DNA from: an uncultured Bacteroidales bacterium
GTDB lineage: Bacteria; Bacteroidota; Bacteroidia; Bacteroidales; UBA932
DNA: 64,000 nucleotides
Assembly (NCBI GenBank): GCA_944326365.1
Contig: CALVDR010000004.1
Coordinates: forward strand, 62,001 to 126,000
Reading direction: 5' to 3'
The notes below the pieces were generated by a model that did no database searches, was not told where the DNA came from, and worked only from the letters and a program-made list of their open reading frames with translations. A program made the position numbers and the translations under genes. Shown one piece after another: positions 16,420 through 25,700 of this stretch. Position 1 is the first letter of the stretch. Each line of letters opens with the position of its first letter.

Positions 16420-19125
16420 TTATTTGTCGATTTTCGTGAAACCGGATGCCGGAAGGCGGTGTTTTTTCCCATTCACCCTGATCGTGCAGTCCCGGTCGGA
16501 AGTGTACCATATTTCCCCGTGTCTGACGACTGCGGCAGCCGTGGCAGGTTCTTTGGCCGAAATGCTGATTTCCCCGAAAGAGACGTGAGTCCCGTCATGC
16601 ATGAATATCTGGCACTCATCCCCTTTCCCTGAAGAACTGCCCATGGCGATGACGGCATCACATTCCAGACCGCCGCACGCGGATTCCTGCCGGATGTCGG
16701 AACTGATGACCACATCCTGTCTGCCGTCAGTTTTCGTTACGGCTACGCCTGCTGCATCGGATGCTTCTCCGCATGAAAGGTATTCCACACTTTCCACCGC
16801 ACCCGGCGCTGCTGTGGAGAACGGTTCGTAGACAGCCGCGAAAGGACGGGACCATGCTTCTCCGTACTGTCTGGCCACGAATGTCAGACACGGTGAGTTC
16901 TTCACATCGTACGGCATAGGCATCCTGCTCAGCCCGTCTATGTACGGTGAATATGCCTTGAAGACTTTTCTGTCCTTTTCGCCTTTCATCCACATCTTCA
17001 TTCCGGCAGAGGTCCCGTCGCTGCAGTCCATCGTGAAAGTCCCCTGCACGTCATCGGAGGTCATGGCGGCGGACTTGTTCCAGAGATACGAGTAGGCACT
17101 CAGATGCGCCCCGGCGAAAGCCAGTTCCTCGGTAGGCTCTACAGGTACGGACAGCTCGAACCTCTGTCCGATATTGTGATAGAAATAGTCGTGCATCTTG
17201 TCCTTGCCGTCCCTGCGCTTCGAACGGAACACATCTATATAGTATCCGTTGTCCGGGTCCGTGTTCACTATCAGCACCTGGCGTCTCTGGTCCGAATATG
17301 TTTCAGGCTCGATGAAACTGAAGTCACCGAACATCAGCCCCGGATAGAAGCCGTCCTTCCGCTCAGGTGCAGGGTAGCAGCCGTTCAGGGAGAAGGCGTG
17401 GCTGGACTGCATGGTAGGGTAGGATGATATGCCGTCCACGCAGACTGTGTTGTGTGCAGGGAACTGTGAGTAGAATTCCCTGTGATCCAGATTCGTATAT
17501 CCTGAGCCGCGTCCCAGGTCGGCTGCCTGGATGTAACCCTTGCCGTACAGTTCCATCGATATGCCGTTTGCGTGCATGTGGTTTCCCATGGAGCCGGCGA
17601 TGCTCATCATCAGGCTTTTCTGCGGATCCATGCCGGTGCGTGCCGCGAACCAACTTACTCCTTCTGACCAGAATACCGGGCTGACATAGTCTTCTATCCG
17701 TCCGGCCTCGACCGAAGGATCCGGTACGAGCGGTTTCATCGAAGTGAACGTGGACACCTTTGCCGGAAGTCTGCCGGCTTTCCCGTCAGTCCCGTCCGAT
17801 TCCGGAACGAAACATTTGTACATGGCGGTGAACAGTTTCTCCTGCTCAGCTTTTCCGTGTGTGCGCGCGTTCGTTATCATCCGCTGGAAATAGTCGGTTC
17901 TCAGCGGTCCGCAATGCGTGTCTCCCCATCCGCAAATGATTCCGTTAGGAAAGAGATATTCAGGGGTGGCCTCCACTGCGTCGGCCAATATCGGATACGC
18001 TTCCACCAGATCCACGCCGAGCACCGTGTCCAGGAGATTCACGAAGCTGCTCCATTCTGAAACCACCATGGTGGAATAGCCCGGCGATTCCTTCCACAGC
18101 CCGGTAGCGGCATCGAAACCGTAGCCGATGAGTTTTCCCGGAGACCACTGGCGGATACTGTCTTCGTTCAGGATTTCGTTCAGGAACCATTCCCGTCCGC
18201 GTCCATCGGCATAACAGCTGTCAGGACTCAGTACGAGGGCGATGCGGAGTACGAACTGTGCCTGGATGAGGTTCCAGTTGTTGTGGGGCACACCTCCTGC
18301 TATGATGTTGTCCGCCCATTTGCGGAAAGCCTCTTCATATACCGGCAGCTTTTCCGGCAGAGTCTTTTCCAGGTATCCGTGAAGGAAATCGTAACATTCG
18401 GCACAGGACACGGCTATGTCTTCATGGATCACTTCGAAAGAAGTCAGTCCGATGAGGGTCTGCTGGTGACCGTGATTGAGGTCCACTGGAACATTCCTGT
18501 AGTAAAGTCCTGTCATGTAGGTGTCGAAGATGTCCGCGGCGAATTCAGCGAACTTTTCATCACCGGACCACCAGTAAAGGAATGCGGCATCCCTGGCCAG
18601 GTTCAGGATTTCGTAGTTTATGGAAGTGATGTTTCCTCCGGTCTTGCCTGGTTCCGCCTTTTCCAGCGGTTCTCCAGGCAGGGTCTTGTTGTACATCCAC
18701 AGGCCGGCCGTATCCTGATACGGGAGGATGTCGGCCAATGCCGGACGCCTGTAGTTAGAGGATGCTTCCCTGGCTCCGGCAAAACGTACCGTAGGCACAG
18801 GCGCATGTCCTTCCGCGTGGGAATATACTTCACCTTTCACATACACATCGGTCGCGTGCGTATCCCAGTACATCTGCAGTCTGCTCACTATCCACTCCTG
18901 ATCTGTCACGTGTCTTTCGGCATATGGCCGGATTTTCGATTCCAGTTCTTTCATGGCCGAGGCTCCGGGCACGGTTTCCAGCAAGGACGTGATTTCCTGA
19001 CGGCACTCTTCCCCGTCTATCATCCGAGGGTATCCGGTGCCCAGTTCCGGAATTCCTATGACGTTCTGTGCGGATGATACGGCACAGAACGCAATGGCGG
19101 CGGCTGACAATAAGATTCTATTCAT
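16420..19125 (-). CDS. Heparinase II/III-type polysaccharide lyase, (alpha/alpha) toroid plus beta-sandwich
   Basis: This secreted 901-residue protein has a signal peptide (MNRILLSAAAIAFCAVSSA). A long helical toroid domain covers about residues 30-460, with lyase-type catalytic-region text VPHNNWNLIQAQF and KESPGYSTMVVSEWSSFVNLL. A heparinase II/III beta-sandwich follows (GNHMHANGISMELYGKGYIQ, then HREFYSQFPAHNTVCVDG). The Asn, His and Tyr residues in these segments are where related lyases place their neutraliser and base/acid. Such enzymes cleave uronic-acid polysaccharides by beta-elimination, giving the unsaturated products that the GH88 gene two places downstream would process. The CAZy family cannot be fixed by eye; relatives act on alginate, heparin, hyaluronan, glucuronan and others. 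Confidence 0.8.
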   Translation of the reverse strand: MNRILLSAAAIAFCAVSSAQNVIGIPELGTGYPRMIDGEECRQEITSLLETVPGASAMKELESKIRPYAERHVTDQEWIVSRLQMYWDTHATDVYVKGEVYSHAEGHAPVPTVRFAGAREASSNYRRPALADILPYQDTAGLWMYNKTLPGEPLEKAEPGKTGGNITSINYEILNLARDAAFLYWWSGDEKFAEFAADIFDTYMTGLYYRNVPVDLNHGHQQTLIGLTSFEVIHEDIAVSCAECYDFLHGYLEKTLPEKLPVYEEAFRKWADNIIAGGVPHNNWNLIQAQFVLRIALVLSPDSCYADGRGREWFLNEILNEDSIRQWSPGKLIGYGFDAATGLWKESPGYSTMVVSEWSSFVNLLDTVLGVDLVEAYPILADAVEATPEYLFPNGIICGWGDTHCGPLRTDYFQRMITNARTHGKAEQEKLFTAMYKCFVPESDGTDGKAGRLPAKVSTFTSMKPLVPDPSVEAGRIEDYVSPVFWSEGVSWFAARTGMDPQKSLMMSIAGSMGNHMHANGISMELYGKGYIQAADLGRGSGYTNLDHREFYSQFPAHNTVCVDGISSYPTMQSSHAFSLNGCYPAPERKDGFYPGLMFGDFSFIEPETYSDQRRQVLIVNTDPDNGYYIDVFRSKRRDGKDKMHDYFYHNIGQRFELSVPVEPTEELAFAGAHLSAYSYLWNKSAAMTSDDVQGTFTMDCSDGTSAGMKMWMKGEKDRKVFKAYSPYIDGLSRMPMPYDVKNSPCLTFVARQYGEAWSRPFAAVYEPFSTAAPGAVESVEYLSCGEASDAAGVAVTKTDGRQDVVISSDIRQESACGGLECDAVIAMGSSSGKGDECQIFMHDGTHVSFGEISISAKEPATAAAVVRHGEIWYTSDRDCTIRVNGKKHRLPASGFTKIDK

Positions 19126-19162
19126 CGGACTGAAGTTTTATCGGTACATTTATGACCGGAAG

Positions 19163-20665
19163 TCATTCAAAGGTAATGTCATGTATGAATTCATTGGTGT
19201 CGGTGCCGTCGAGGCTTTTCATCCTGCGGCCTCCGATACGGACATTGTCGAAGACGACATCATTGACCGTACGGTCGGCATCGTAGCCTTTCAGCGACGA
19301 CGGTTTCAGGTCCGGGATGTACGGGCAGGAGATGTTCCTGAAGATGACGCCTGAAACGGAATTTCCCGGAGCGGAGCAGTACTTGCTGTTGTAAACCACC
19401 TCGACATGGAAAAGCTGCCCTTCCTCTATCCGCTCCACACGTATGTCCTCGTACAGTATGTTCCTGATATGGTTCATGTCTCCGCAGCAGATGGCCATGC
19501 ATCCTCTGTATTCGGGGTCGTCCTCATCGTGTTCGAGTACATCTATGTTCCTGAATGTGATGTTCTCGATGACGCTGCCCTTGCCGTCCCCGGTGTAGCC
19601 GTGTATTCCCATGTTCATCGGATGTGCGATGTCTGCCCAGAGCACCGAGTTCTGCACCGTGATGTCCCTGGTGTCTCCTCTGTAGTCCCAGCGCGGGCCG
19701 TATACGGCGATACAGTCATCCGAGTTCCGCATGAAGACGTTGTCCACGAGTATGTCGCTGCTGCTCATGACGTCTATGCCGTCGCTCCATCCCTGATAGC
19801 TGAACGATCTCAGGTTCCGGATGCTGATACCGCGGCTCTGGCCTCCCAGGAAAGTGTAGTGGCGCGGATTCACCACGATGATGTCTTCTACAGCGATGTT
19901 TTCCGAATATGTGGCCTGGATGCCTCTCTGGGGGGTCACCAGCAGACCGCGTCCGCTGACGGTCACGTTCTTCACGGAGTCGCAGATGAGCGTGCCTTTC
20001 ACTACGGAGCCGGGGGCGAGATAGACATGTGTGTCCGACGGTATCCTGAACCCGTCTTCGCCTTCGGCCGGGGTGTGTACGCCGCCTCCGAAATACATCA
20101 CGCCGTCTTCGTCAGGGGAAGGTGCGGATTTCTCAGGCGGATTCGTGAAGATATGAAGGTTCCGGCGCCTGTCCCCGTCGAATTCCACGGAAATGTTCTG
20201 CGGCCTGTCGAGGGTGAACGTCAGGATGTTGTCTTTCAGCCGGCTTCTGATGCCCCGTGACAGAGGCCTGATTTCGGCGGAGCGGACGATTCCGTCGTTT
20301 TTCTTCACCATTATTTCCACCTTGCCTTCGAAGTCGAAGTATACCATCGAGGCTTCGGTCGGAGAATCCATGTTCACTTTCACCTTGTATTCGTACAGAT
20401 CCTGCCATTTCCCTCCTGGCAGCCGCACCTGTACGGTGAAGTCATCGTTGTGCATGGCATAGTAGATTCCCTGGGGTACAGGATGGGTGACCAGCACGGA
20501 CGAGCCGTCGCTCACATGAGTGCCGCCGTGCATGATTTCATTGCCTGCCAATGCGTATGCCGGGAAGAATGCGGCGGCCAGTATGGCGGTGTACGGAGGT
20601 ATTGTCCGGAAGGACACCTTTATGAAAAAAGACCTTATGGTTTTCAGAATGGAGTGTATCATCAC
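19163..20665 (-). CDS. GH28-like right-handed beta-helix protein
   Basis: This exported 500-residue parallel beta-helix protein resembles polygalacturonases and rhamnogalacturonan hydrolases. It has a hydrophobic signal segment (YTAILAAAFFPAYALA), a beta-sandwich-like N-terminal part, then helix coils with THVYLAPGSVVKGTLI, GWSDGIDVMSSSDILVDN and NSDDCIAVYG. The paired Asp of SDDC corresponds to the catalytic Asp pair of GH28. The following coil reads MNMGIHGYTGDG, so the usual GHG catalytic-His motif is not exact, and activity may differ from classical polygalacturonase. The start overlaps the GH97 stop by four bases, indicating translational coupling. Together with GH88 and a lyase it supports an acidic, possibly pectic, substrate. 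Another beta-helix family remains possible. Confidence 0.75.
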   Translation of the reverse strand: MMIHSILKTIRSFFIKVSFRTIPPYTAILAAAFFPAYALAGNEIMHGGTHVSDGSSVLVTHPVPQGIYYAMHNDDFTVQVRLPGGKWQDLYEYKVKVNMDSPTEASMVYFDFEGKVEIMVKKNDGIVRSAEIRPLSRGIRSRLKDNILTFTLDRPQNISVEFDGDRRRNLHIFTNPPEKSAPSPDEDGVMYFGGGVHTPAEGEDGFRIPSDTHVYLAPGSVVKGTLICDSVKNVTVSGRGLLVTPQRGIQATYSENIAVEDIIVVNPRHYTFLGGQSRGISIRNLRSFSYQGWSDGIDVMSSSDILVDNVFMRNSDDCIAVYGPRWDYRGDTRDITVQNSVLWADIAHPMNMGIHGYTGDGKGSVIENITFRNIDVLEHDEDDPEYRGCMAICCGDMNHIRNILYEDIRVERIEEGQLFHVEVVYNSKYCSAPGNSVSGVIFRNISCPYIPDLKPSSLKGYDADRTVNDVVFDNVRIGGRRMKSLDGTDTNEFIHDITFE

Positions 20666-22599
20666 AATATCGTTTTTCCTGAAAGTTTCCTGATGCCTTT
20701 CATGTTTTCTTTCGTCGCTGGGATGAACTGCATGGCTGCGCCTCCTCTGTCCATGAGGTCGAATCTGAGTACATCGCCGCCTTCGATGACGTAAGCCGCG
20801 GCCTTCACTTTGGTAGGAGAGGCGGAATCTTCATCGTCGGTATAGGTCTTCACGATGTATTTCACGCCGTCTTCGAGAAATTCGCCGGTAGGGATTTCTA
20901 TCCGGCAGGCATCGTCACCGCAAATGGCTCCGGCGAACCATCTGTCGCCCGCACGGCGGGCAATGGCGACGTGTTCTCCGATGCTGTCGTCGATGACTTT
21001 CGTGTCATCCCATACGACCGGGACTTCATCGAAAAATTCCAGCTCCGGCACATCCTTGATCCTGGCAGGTGTGTCGTACCAGTAAAGGGTCTGCAGCGGC
21101 GAGAAGTAAATGACAGGCAGGGCCAGCTGATGGGCGTGCGTGTTTTTCAGCCGCGGGTCGAAGTAGCATACGGTGTAGTCAGCCGCACCGCAGAGCATGC
21201 GGGTGAACGGCAGTATGGTGTTGTGCGTGGCTGACGGGAACTCCTCGTTGCCCCTGATTCCCTCCTGGGTCAGCAGGTTCGGATAGGTGCGCGAGTAGCC
21301 TGTAGGTCTGTATTCATCGTGTATGTTCACCATGAGATGATGCTTCGCGGCGAGCCTGACAAGCCTGTGGACATGGTCGGCCCAGTGCTGGTTGCAGAAC
21401 TGCACGAATCCGAACTTCACTCCGGCCACTCCCCATTCCTCGAAAAGCGGGAAGAGTTCTTCTGCCTGTCTGTCGAGTGCATGCTGGTTCACATAGAGCC
21501 AGACATCCACTCCCTTTTCCTTTCCGTATGCTATCACCTTCGGCATGTCCAGTTTGGAAATGACACGGGTGGCATCGCTTCTGTAGTCGAATTCAGGACC
21601 GTACCATTTGGCGTCGAAAAGCATGTAGCTGATGCCGTGCGCGGCGCAGAAGTCTATGACAGCCATGGCGTTTTCAGTGTTCAGCCTGGTTTCGCGCATG
21701 ATTTTTCCAGGCTGTATCCAGCTTTCGTCCGCGATCTCCGATGCATCGTTCAGATTCAGGAAAATGTCGTTGTTTTCCATAAGTCCGCCGAGGCTCTCCG
21801 CAGCCATCACCACTCTCCACGGCATATTGTACGGAGTGACGATATCCGTACCGTCGTCATTCAGCGAGGCTGTCACGGTGTTCTCCCTGGTTTCGCTCAG
21901 CTTCAGCTTGGTCCGCGGGAAATCTATCTGGCCGGCTTCTCCGACCGCAGCGTACAGGCTGTCGGTGATCTTCACTGTCATCGGACGCTCGCACTCGTCA
22001 TCCCATCCTCTGAGCGGACGCAGCGTATACGGCCCCTGCGCCCATGCGGTGTACCAGGCGAGAGTCCCTTCCGGGAAGGAAAATTCGGTGTTGTCTGCCT
22101 TTATCCTGTGATAGATGGCGTTGGGGTGCATCGGCAGCATGTACCTGAAAGCGATACCTTCATCATATGCTCTCAGTTCGATGTCCAGACGGTAGTCCGA
22201 TCCGTCATCTTTCGCGAAATGAAGTATGAGACCGTTATATGCATCCCTGACTGTCGAGCGCTCCCCGTATCTGTTGTGCCATACGGTATCGCGTGATGTC
22301 ATGGTGGTGTCTGCCAGAATAAGGCCATCGGTCCATCCGGACTTCTGACTGAAAAATTTCCCCATGGCGTGTTCCCAGACGTGGTTGTCGATGGTCAGGT
22401 CCATGGCCGATTCCAGAATTACGGGGCGGCCGTCATAGGCGGTGGAGTATGTGATACCGGCCGGCCCCGTACCGTCCGCTACGGGGCCGTGTACGTTTAC
22501 TGTGACGGACTGCTTTCCGTCCGGTGATGACAGGGCAAACTCCTGTGCTCCTGCTGCCGCGCCGATAAACAGGGCCGCAGCCAAAAATACAGTTTTCAT
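20662..22599 (-). CDS. GH97-family alpha-glycosidase, SusB-like (inverting type) by active-site pattern
   Basis: The start is at 22599 (MKTVFLAAALFIGAAAGAQEF), which gives a clean signal peptide and 645 residues, normal for GH97. The longer frame to 22773 would add 58 residues with no signal in front. The N-terminal beta-sandwich (LSSPDGKQSVTVNVHG) and the barrel (WLYVNQHALDRQAEELFPLF) are typical. Retaining GH97 alpha-galactosidases carry an Asp nucleophile in a VKxDF-like motif; here it reads GVKFGF, with Gly. A Glu nine residues earlier (in FEEWG) sits where inverting SusB keeps a base Glu. From what I know of the family this suggests an inverting alpha-glucoside hydrolase. It is the first gene of the minus-strand operon that diverges from the HTCS. 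Confidence 0.88.
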   Translation of the reverse strand: MKTVFLAAALFIGAAAGAQEFALSSPDGKQSVTVNVHGPVADGTGPAGITYSTAYDGRPVILESAMDLTIDNHVWEHAMGKFFSQKSGWTDGLILADTTMTSRDTVWHNRYGERSTVRDAYNGLILHFAKDDGSDYRLDIELRAYDEGIAFRYMLPMHPNAIYHRIKADNTEFSFPEGTLAWYTAWAQGPYTLRPLRGWDDECERPMTVKITDSLYAAVGEAGQIDFPRTKLKLSETRENTVTASLNDDGTDIVTPYNMPWRVVMAAESLGGLMENNDIFLNLNDASEIADESWIQPGKIMRETRLNTENAMAVIDFCAAHGISYMLFDAKWYGPEFDYRSDATRVISKLDMPKVIAYGKEKGVDVWLYVNQHALDRQAEELFPLFEEWGVAGVKFGFVQFCNQHWADHVHRLVRLAAKHHLMVNIHDEYRPTGYSRTYPNLLTQEGIRGNEEFPSATHNTILPFTRMLCGAADYTVCYFDPRLKNTHAHQLALPVIYFSPLQTLYWYDTPARIKDVPELEFFDEVPVVWDDTKVIDDSIGEHVAIARRAGDRWFAGAICGDDACRIEIPTGEFLEDGVKYIVKTYTDDEDSASPTKVKAAAYVIEGGDVLRFDLMDRGGAAMQFIPATKENMKGIRKLSGKTIL

Positions 22600-22740
22600 A
22601 TCCGAAGTGAAATTACCTTTTTCAGTAAAAAATACGAATACGGTTTCTGATTTACTCAGAGTCTGTCTGAAAATTTCCTGAAAACCTGAACGTATTCGGA
22701 GAATCCGATGAAAGTTACCCCATGGAATCCGGAAATTTTG

Positions 22741-22748
22741 TAAATTTG
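22741..22748 (+). promoter_or_regulatory. Candidate -7 box of the HTCS gene in the divergent intergenic region
   Basis: TAAATTTG matches TAnnTTTG and lies 32 bases before the HTCS ATG at 22781. No clear -33 TTTG is seen at 19-21 bases. The 181-base gap 22600-22780 must also hold the promoter of the GH97 operon on the other strand, where only a weak -7-like sequence (about 22626-22640 on the minus strand) is visible, as expected for an activator-dependent promoter. Confidence 0.5.
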
Positions 22749-22780
22749 GGACCGGAACCACAGAAAATAACACCCAGACG

Positions 22781-25700
22781 ATGAAAATACGATGTCACGC
22801 AATCATATTCCTGACCGTACTGGGGATTTTATGCCTTCCCGGCAGCGCGTCATCTTCTTCCGTACATACAGACGGGTATCTGTTCAGGATGCTGGACACT
22901 TCGAGCGGACTGCCGGACAACAATGTCAGGAACATGACCATGCTTCCGGACGGGCTTATGTGCATCCAGACCTCCACCATGCTGAACCTGTACAACGGAG
23001 CTTCCTGCAAGAGCTACAAGTACAACCCTATAAATATCCCATACACGGAGTACAGCGGTCTGAACAACTCCTATTTCGACCGTACGGAAAATCTTCTCTG
23101 GTGCACTTCGCGTGACCATATCTGGATATTCAATCTGAACACCCGCAGTTTCGAGTACGACATTACGGACAGGCTTTCGCGCTTCGGCCTTGATAGCGGC
23201 GGGATTTCGAACTTCTTCATAGATTCGGCGGACAATTACTGGGTCGTCACTTCCGACACACGGCTTTTCAGGTGCGACAGGTCGGCCGGAGTGGCGGAAG
23301 CGGTGGAATTGCCTGCGGAAATGCAGGGCCCCGTACTTATGGCCCAGTCCGGAAACCGCCTGTGGCTTCTGTCCATAAACGGAATCCTCGCCGAGTACGA
23401 CCTTTCCCTGAAAACTGTCAGGAATTCCATAAAAGTCCTGACAGACAATGCTGCCGGCCAGGAGGCCAGCAGGATGGATATGGTCATCACATCCGAGGGC
23501 AATGTCTGGGTCATGTACGACCATTGTCTGGCATATTACGACAGGGAAAGCGGCGCGGCTGACTATATGTCCGGCATTCTGGAAGGAGACAGCGATCTGT
23601 ACACGACCATTGCCATCGACAGGCAGGATGACCTGTGGGTGGGAACAGCCCGTTCCGGTGTCAGTCTGGTGGACGGGGACAGCATGGAAGTCTTCACTTT
23701 CCCGTATCTGATGCAGATGAACGGAAAGAAGATTTATCCTCATACGGACATATCGAAAATATATGCCGACGAGCGTGGCGGAATCTGGATAGCGACATTG
23801 GCCGAAGGCCTCCTGTTCTGGCACAAGGACATTTATCATCTGCATACGGTGAATTCGGCGGCCCTGACTTCCGGACGGATGCCGGACGAGGGTGTGAAAT
23901 GCATGGTGGAGGATGTCGACGGGACGGTGCTGGCAGGGACCATAAACGGCCTGCTCAGGTACGATCCGGAAACGGATTCGATGACCGTACCTTATCCTGA
24001 GCTGCGGAATGAACTGTGCATAAGCCTGTATCGGGACAGCAGGGACAGGATATGGCTCGGCACTTTCTATCACGGGGCCTTCTGTATAGACAATGGGAAA
24101 ATAAGGCATTATACCTTTCCGGAAACCGGCAGTGCGGAACTGTCTTACTATGTGGAGACTCCGAATCTGAATTGCGTGAGGGCGTTTTATGAGGATTATC
24201 TCGGGAATTTCTGGATTTCCGTCTATGGCGGAGTAGGACGTTTCGATACGGAGAAGGGGACGATAGACATGCTCAGGGATTCCCATCCGGAGGTGACCCG
24301 TTTCATGATAGTCAGGGACATATGCGACCATGGCGACGGGCTTCTGCTTTTTTCCGGTGACAACGGCAGATTCCTGTATTCACCTTCGGAGGACAGGGTG
24401 GAGACGGACATGCACTCCGTAAGATGCTATACGCAGAGCAATCAGGCTGTGCTTGATGACAGGGGGCTGCTGTGGATTGCCACTTCCGACGGTCTCTTCA
24501 TCAGCGACCGGACTTCCGGTTCGGTATATACCGTAGGTGTCTCATCCGGTCTTCCGAATGACAATGTCATAAGCCTGGCTGTGGACAATATGAACAATAT
24601 CTGGGCTGCCACTTTCAATTCCATATCGAGGATAAAGGCCATAAGGAATGACAGCGGCTATTCTTTTTTCGTTTCCAATTTCAGTGAGGATGACGGCGTG
24701 GCCGCAGGAGCGTTCTTCCAGAATTCCATACTGAAACATTCCGGCGGTGACATTTTTTTCGGAGGGGCTCACGGAATGACGATAGCGAGACCTGACAGGC
24801 TGTATCAGGAGACATTCGATATCTCACCGCAGATTTCGGACATAGTCGTGTCCGGGAAGAAACTGGATTTCAGCGATATCGGAGACAGCGGAATCCTTAT
24901 GGGGGGGGGTAGCCAAGAGTCTTCGGGCATGACCGGCCGGAGGGTGCATCTGGATCTGTCTCACGACGAGTCTTCGGTGTCATTCTATTTTTCCAACCTG
25001 AACTACATCAATCCGACACATACCTCTTACCGTTATATACTGGTGAATTTCGACAAGGCATGGACCGAGGTGCATTCGCAGGGACTCGGACGTGCCGTGT
25101 ACACTTATCTGCAGCCCGGCGATTATGTATTCAAGGTGTATGCCGCCGACAACGGTACGGACTGGAGCCGGATTCCTGCCGAGGTGAGCTTCACCATCCA
25201 TCCTCCTTTCCGGAAATCCACGGTAGCTTACATTCTTTATGTCATGCTGGTGGCGGGCGGAGTCATCGTGGGTACGCACCTGTATCTGCATCGCAAAAGA
25301 CAGCAGATCCTTTTCGAGAAAAAGGAAGAACTCCGGAAGCAGAAAGAGGAGCTGGACCAGATGAAATTCCGTTTCTTCACCAATATTTCGCATGAGCTCA
25401 GAACCCCTCTGACCCTGATACTGCTTCCGTTGGAGAGTATCATGAAAGACATGAAGGAGTCCGTGCTTTATCCGAAACTGGAAACCATGCATCACAACGC
25501 CCGTGAGCTTCTTTCCCTGGTGAATCATCTTCTGGATTTCAGGAAACTGGAGATGGGCGGTGAAAAGCTGAATCCGGTCATGGGGAACGTGGCCGAGTTT
25601 GCTGCAGACATAGTGTCTTCTTTCCAGGATGCCGCGCAGAAGAAAGGTGTGAACCTGACCTTTGAGTGCGGTATTCCGGGCCCCGTCATGGCTTTCGACA

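Noticed and set aside
22600-22773. N-terminal extension of the GH97 protein to 22773
   Set aside because: The added 58 residues precede a normal signal peptide and have no family counterpart. The region is the divergent promoter region.
22850-24331. A long open frame (about 493 codons) on the minus strand, opposite the HTCS gene
   Set aside because: It is fully antisense to a well-supported gene, has no recognisable domain, and results from the GC-biased third positions of the HTCS codons.
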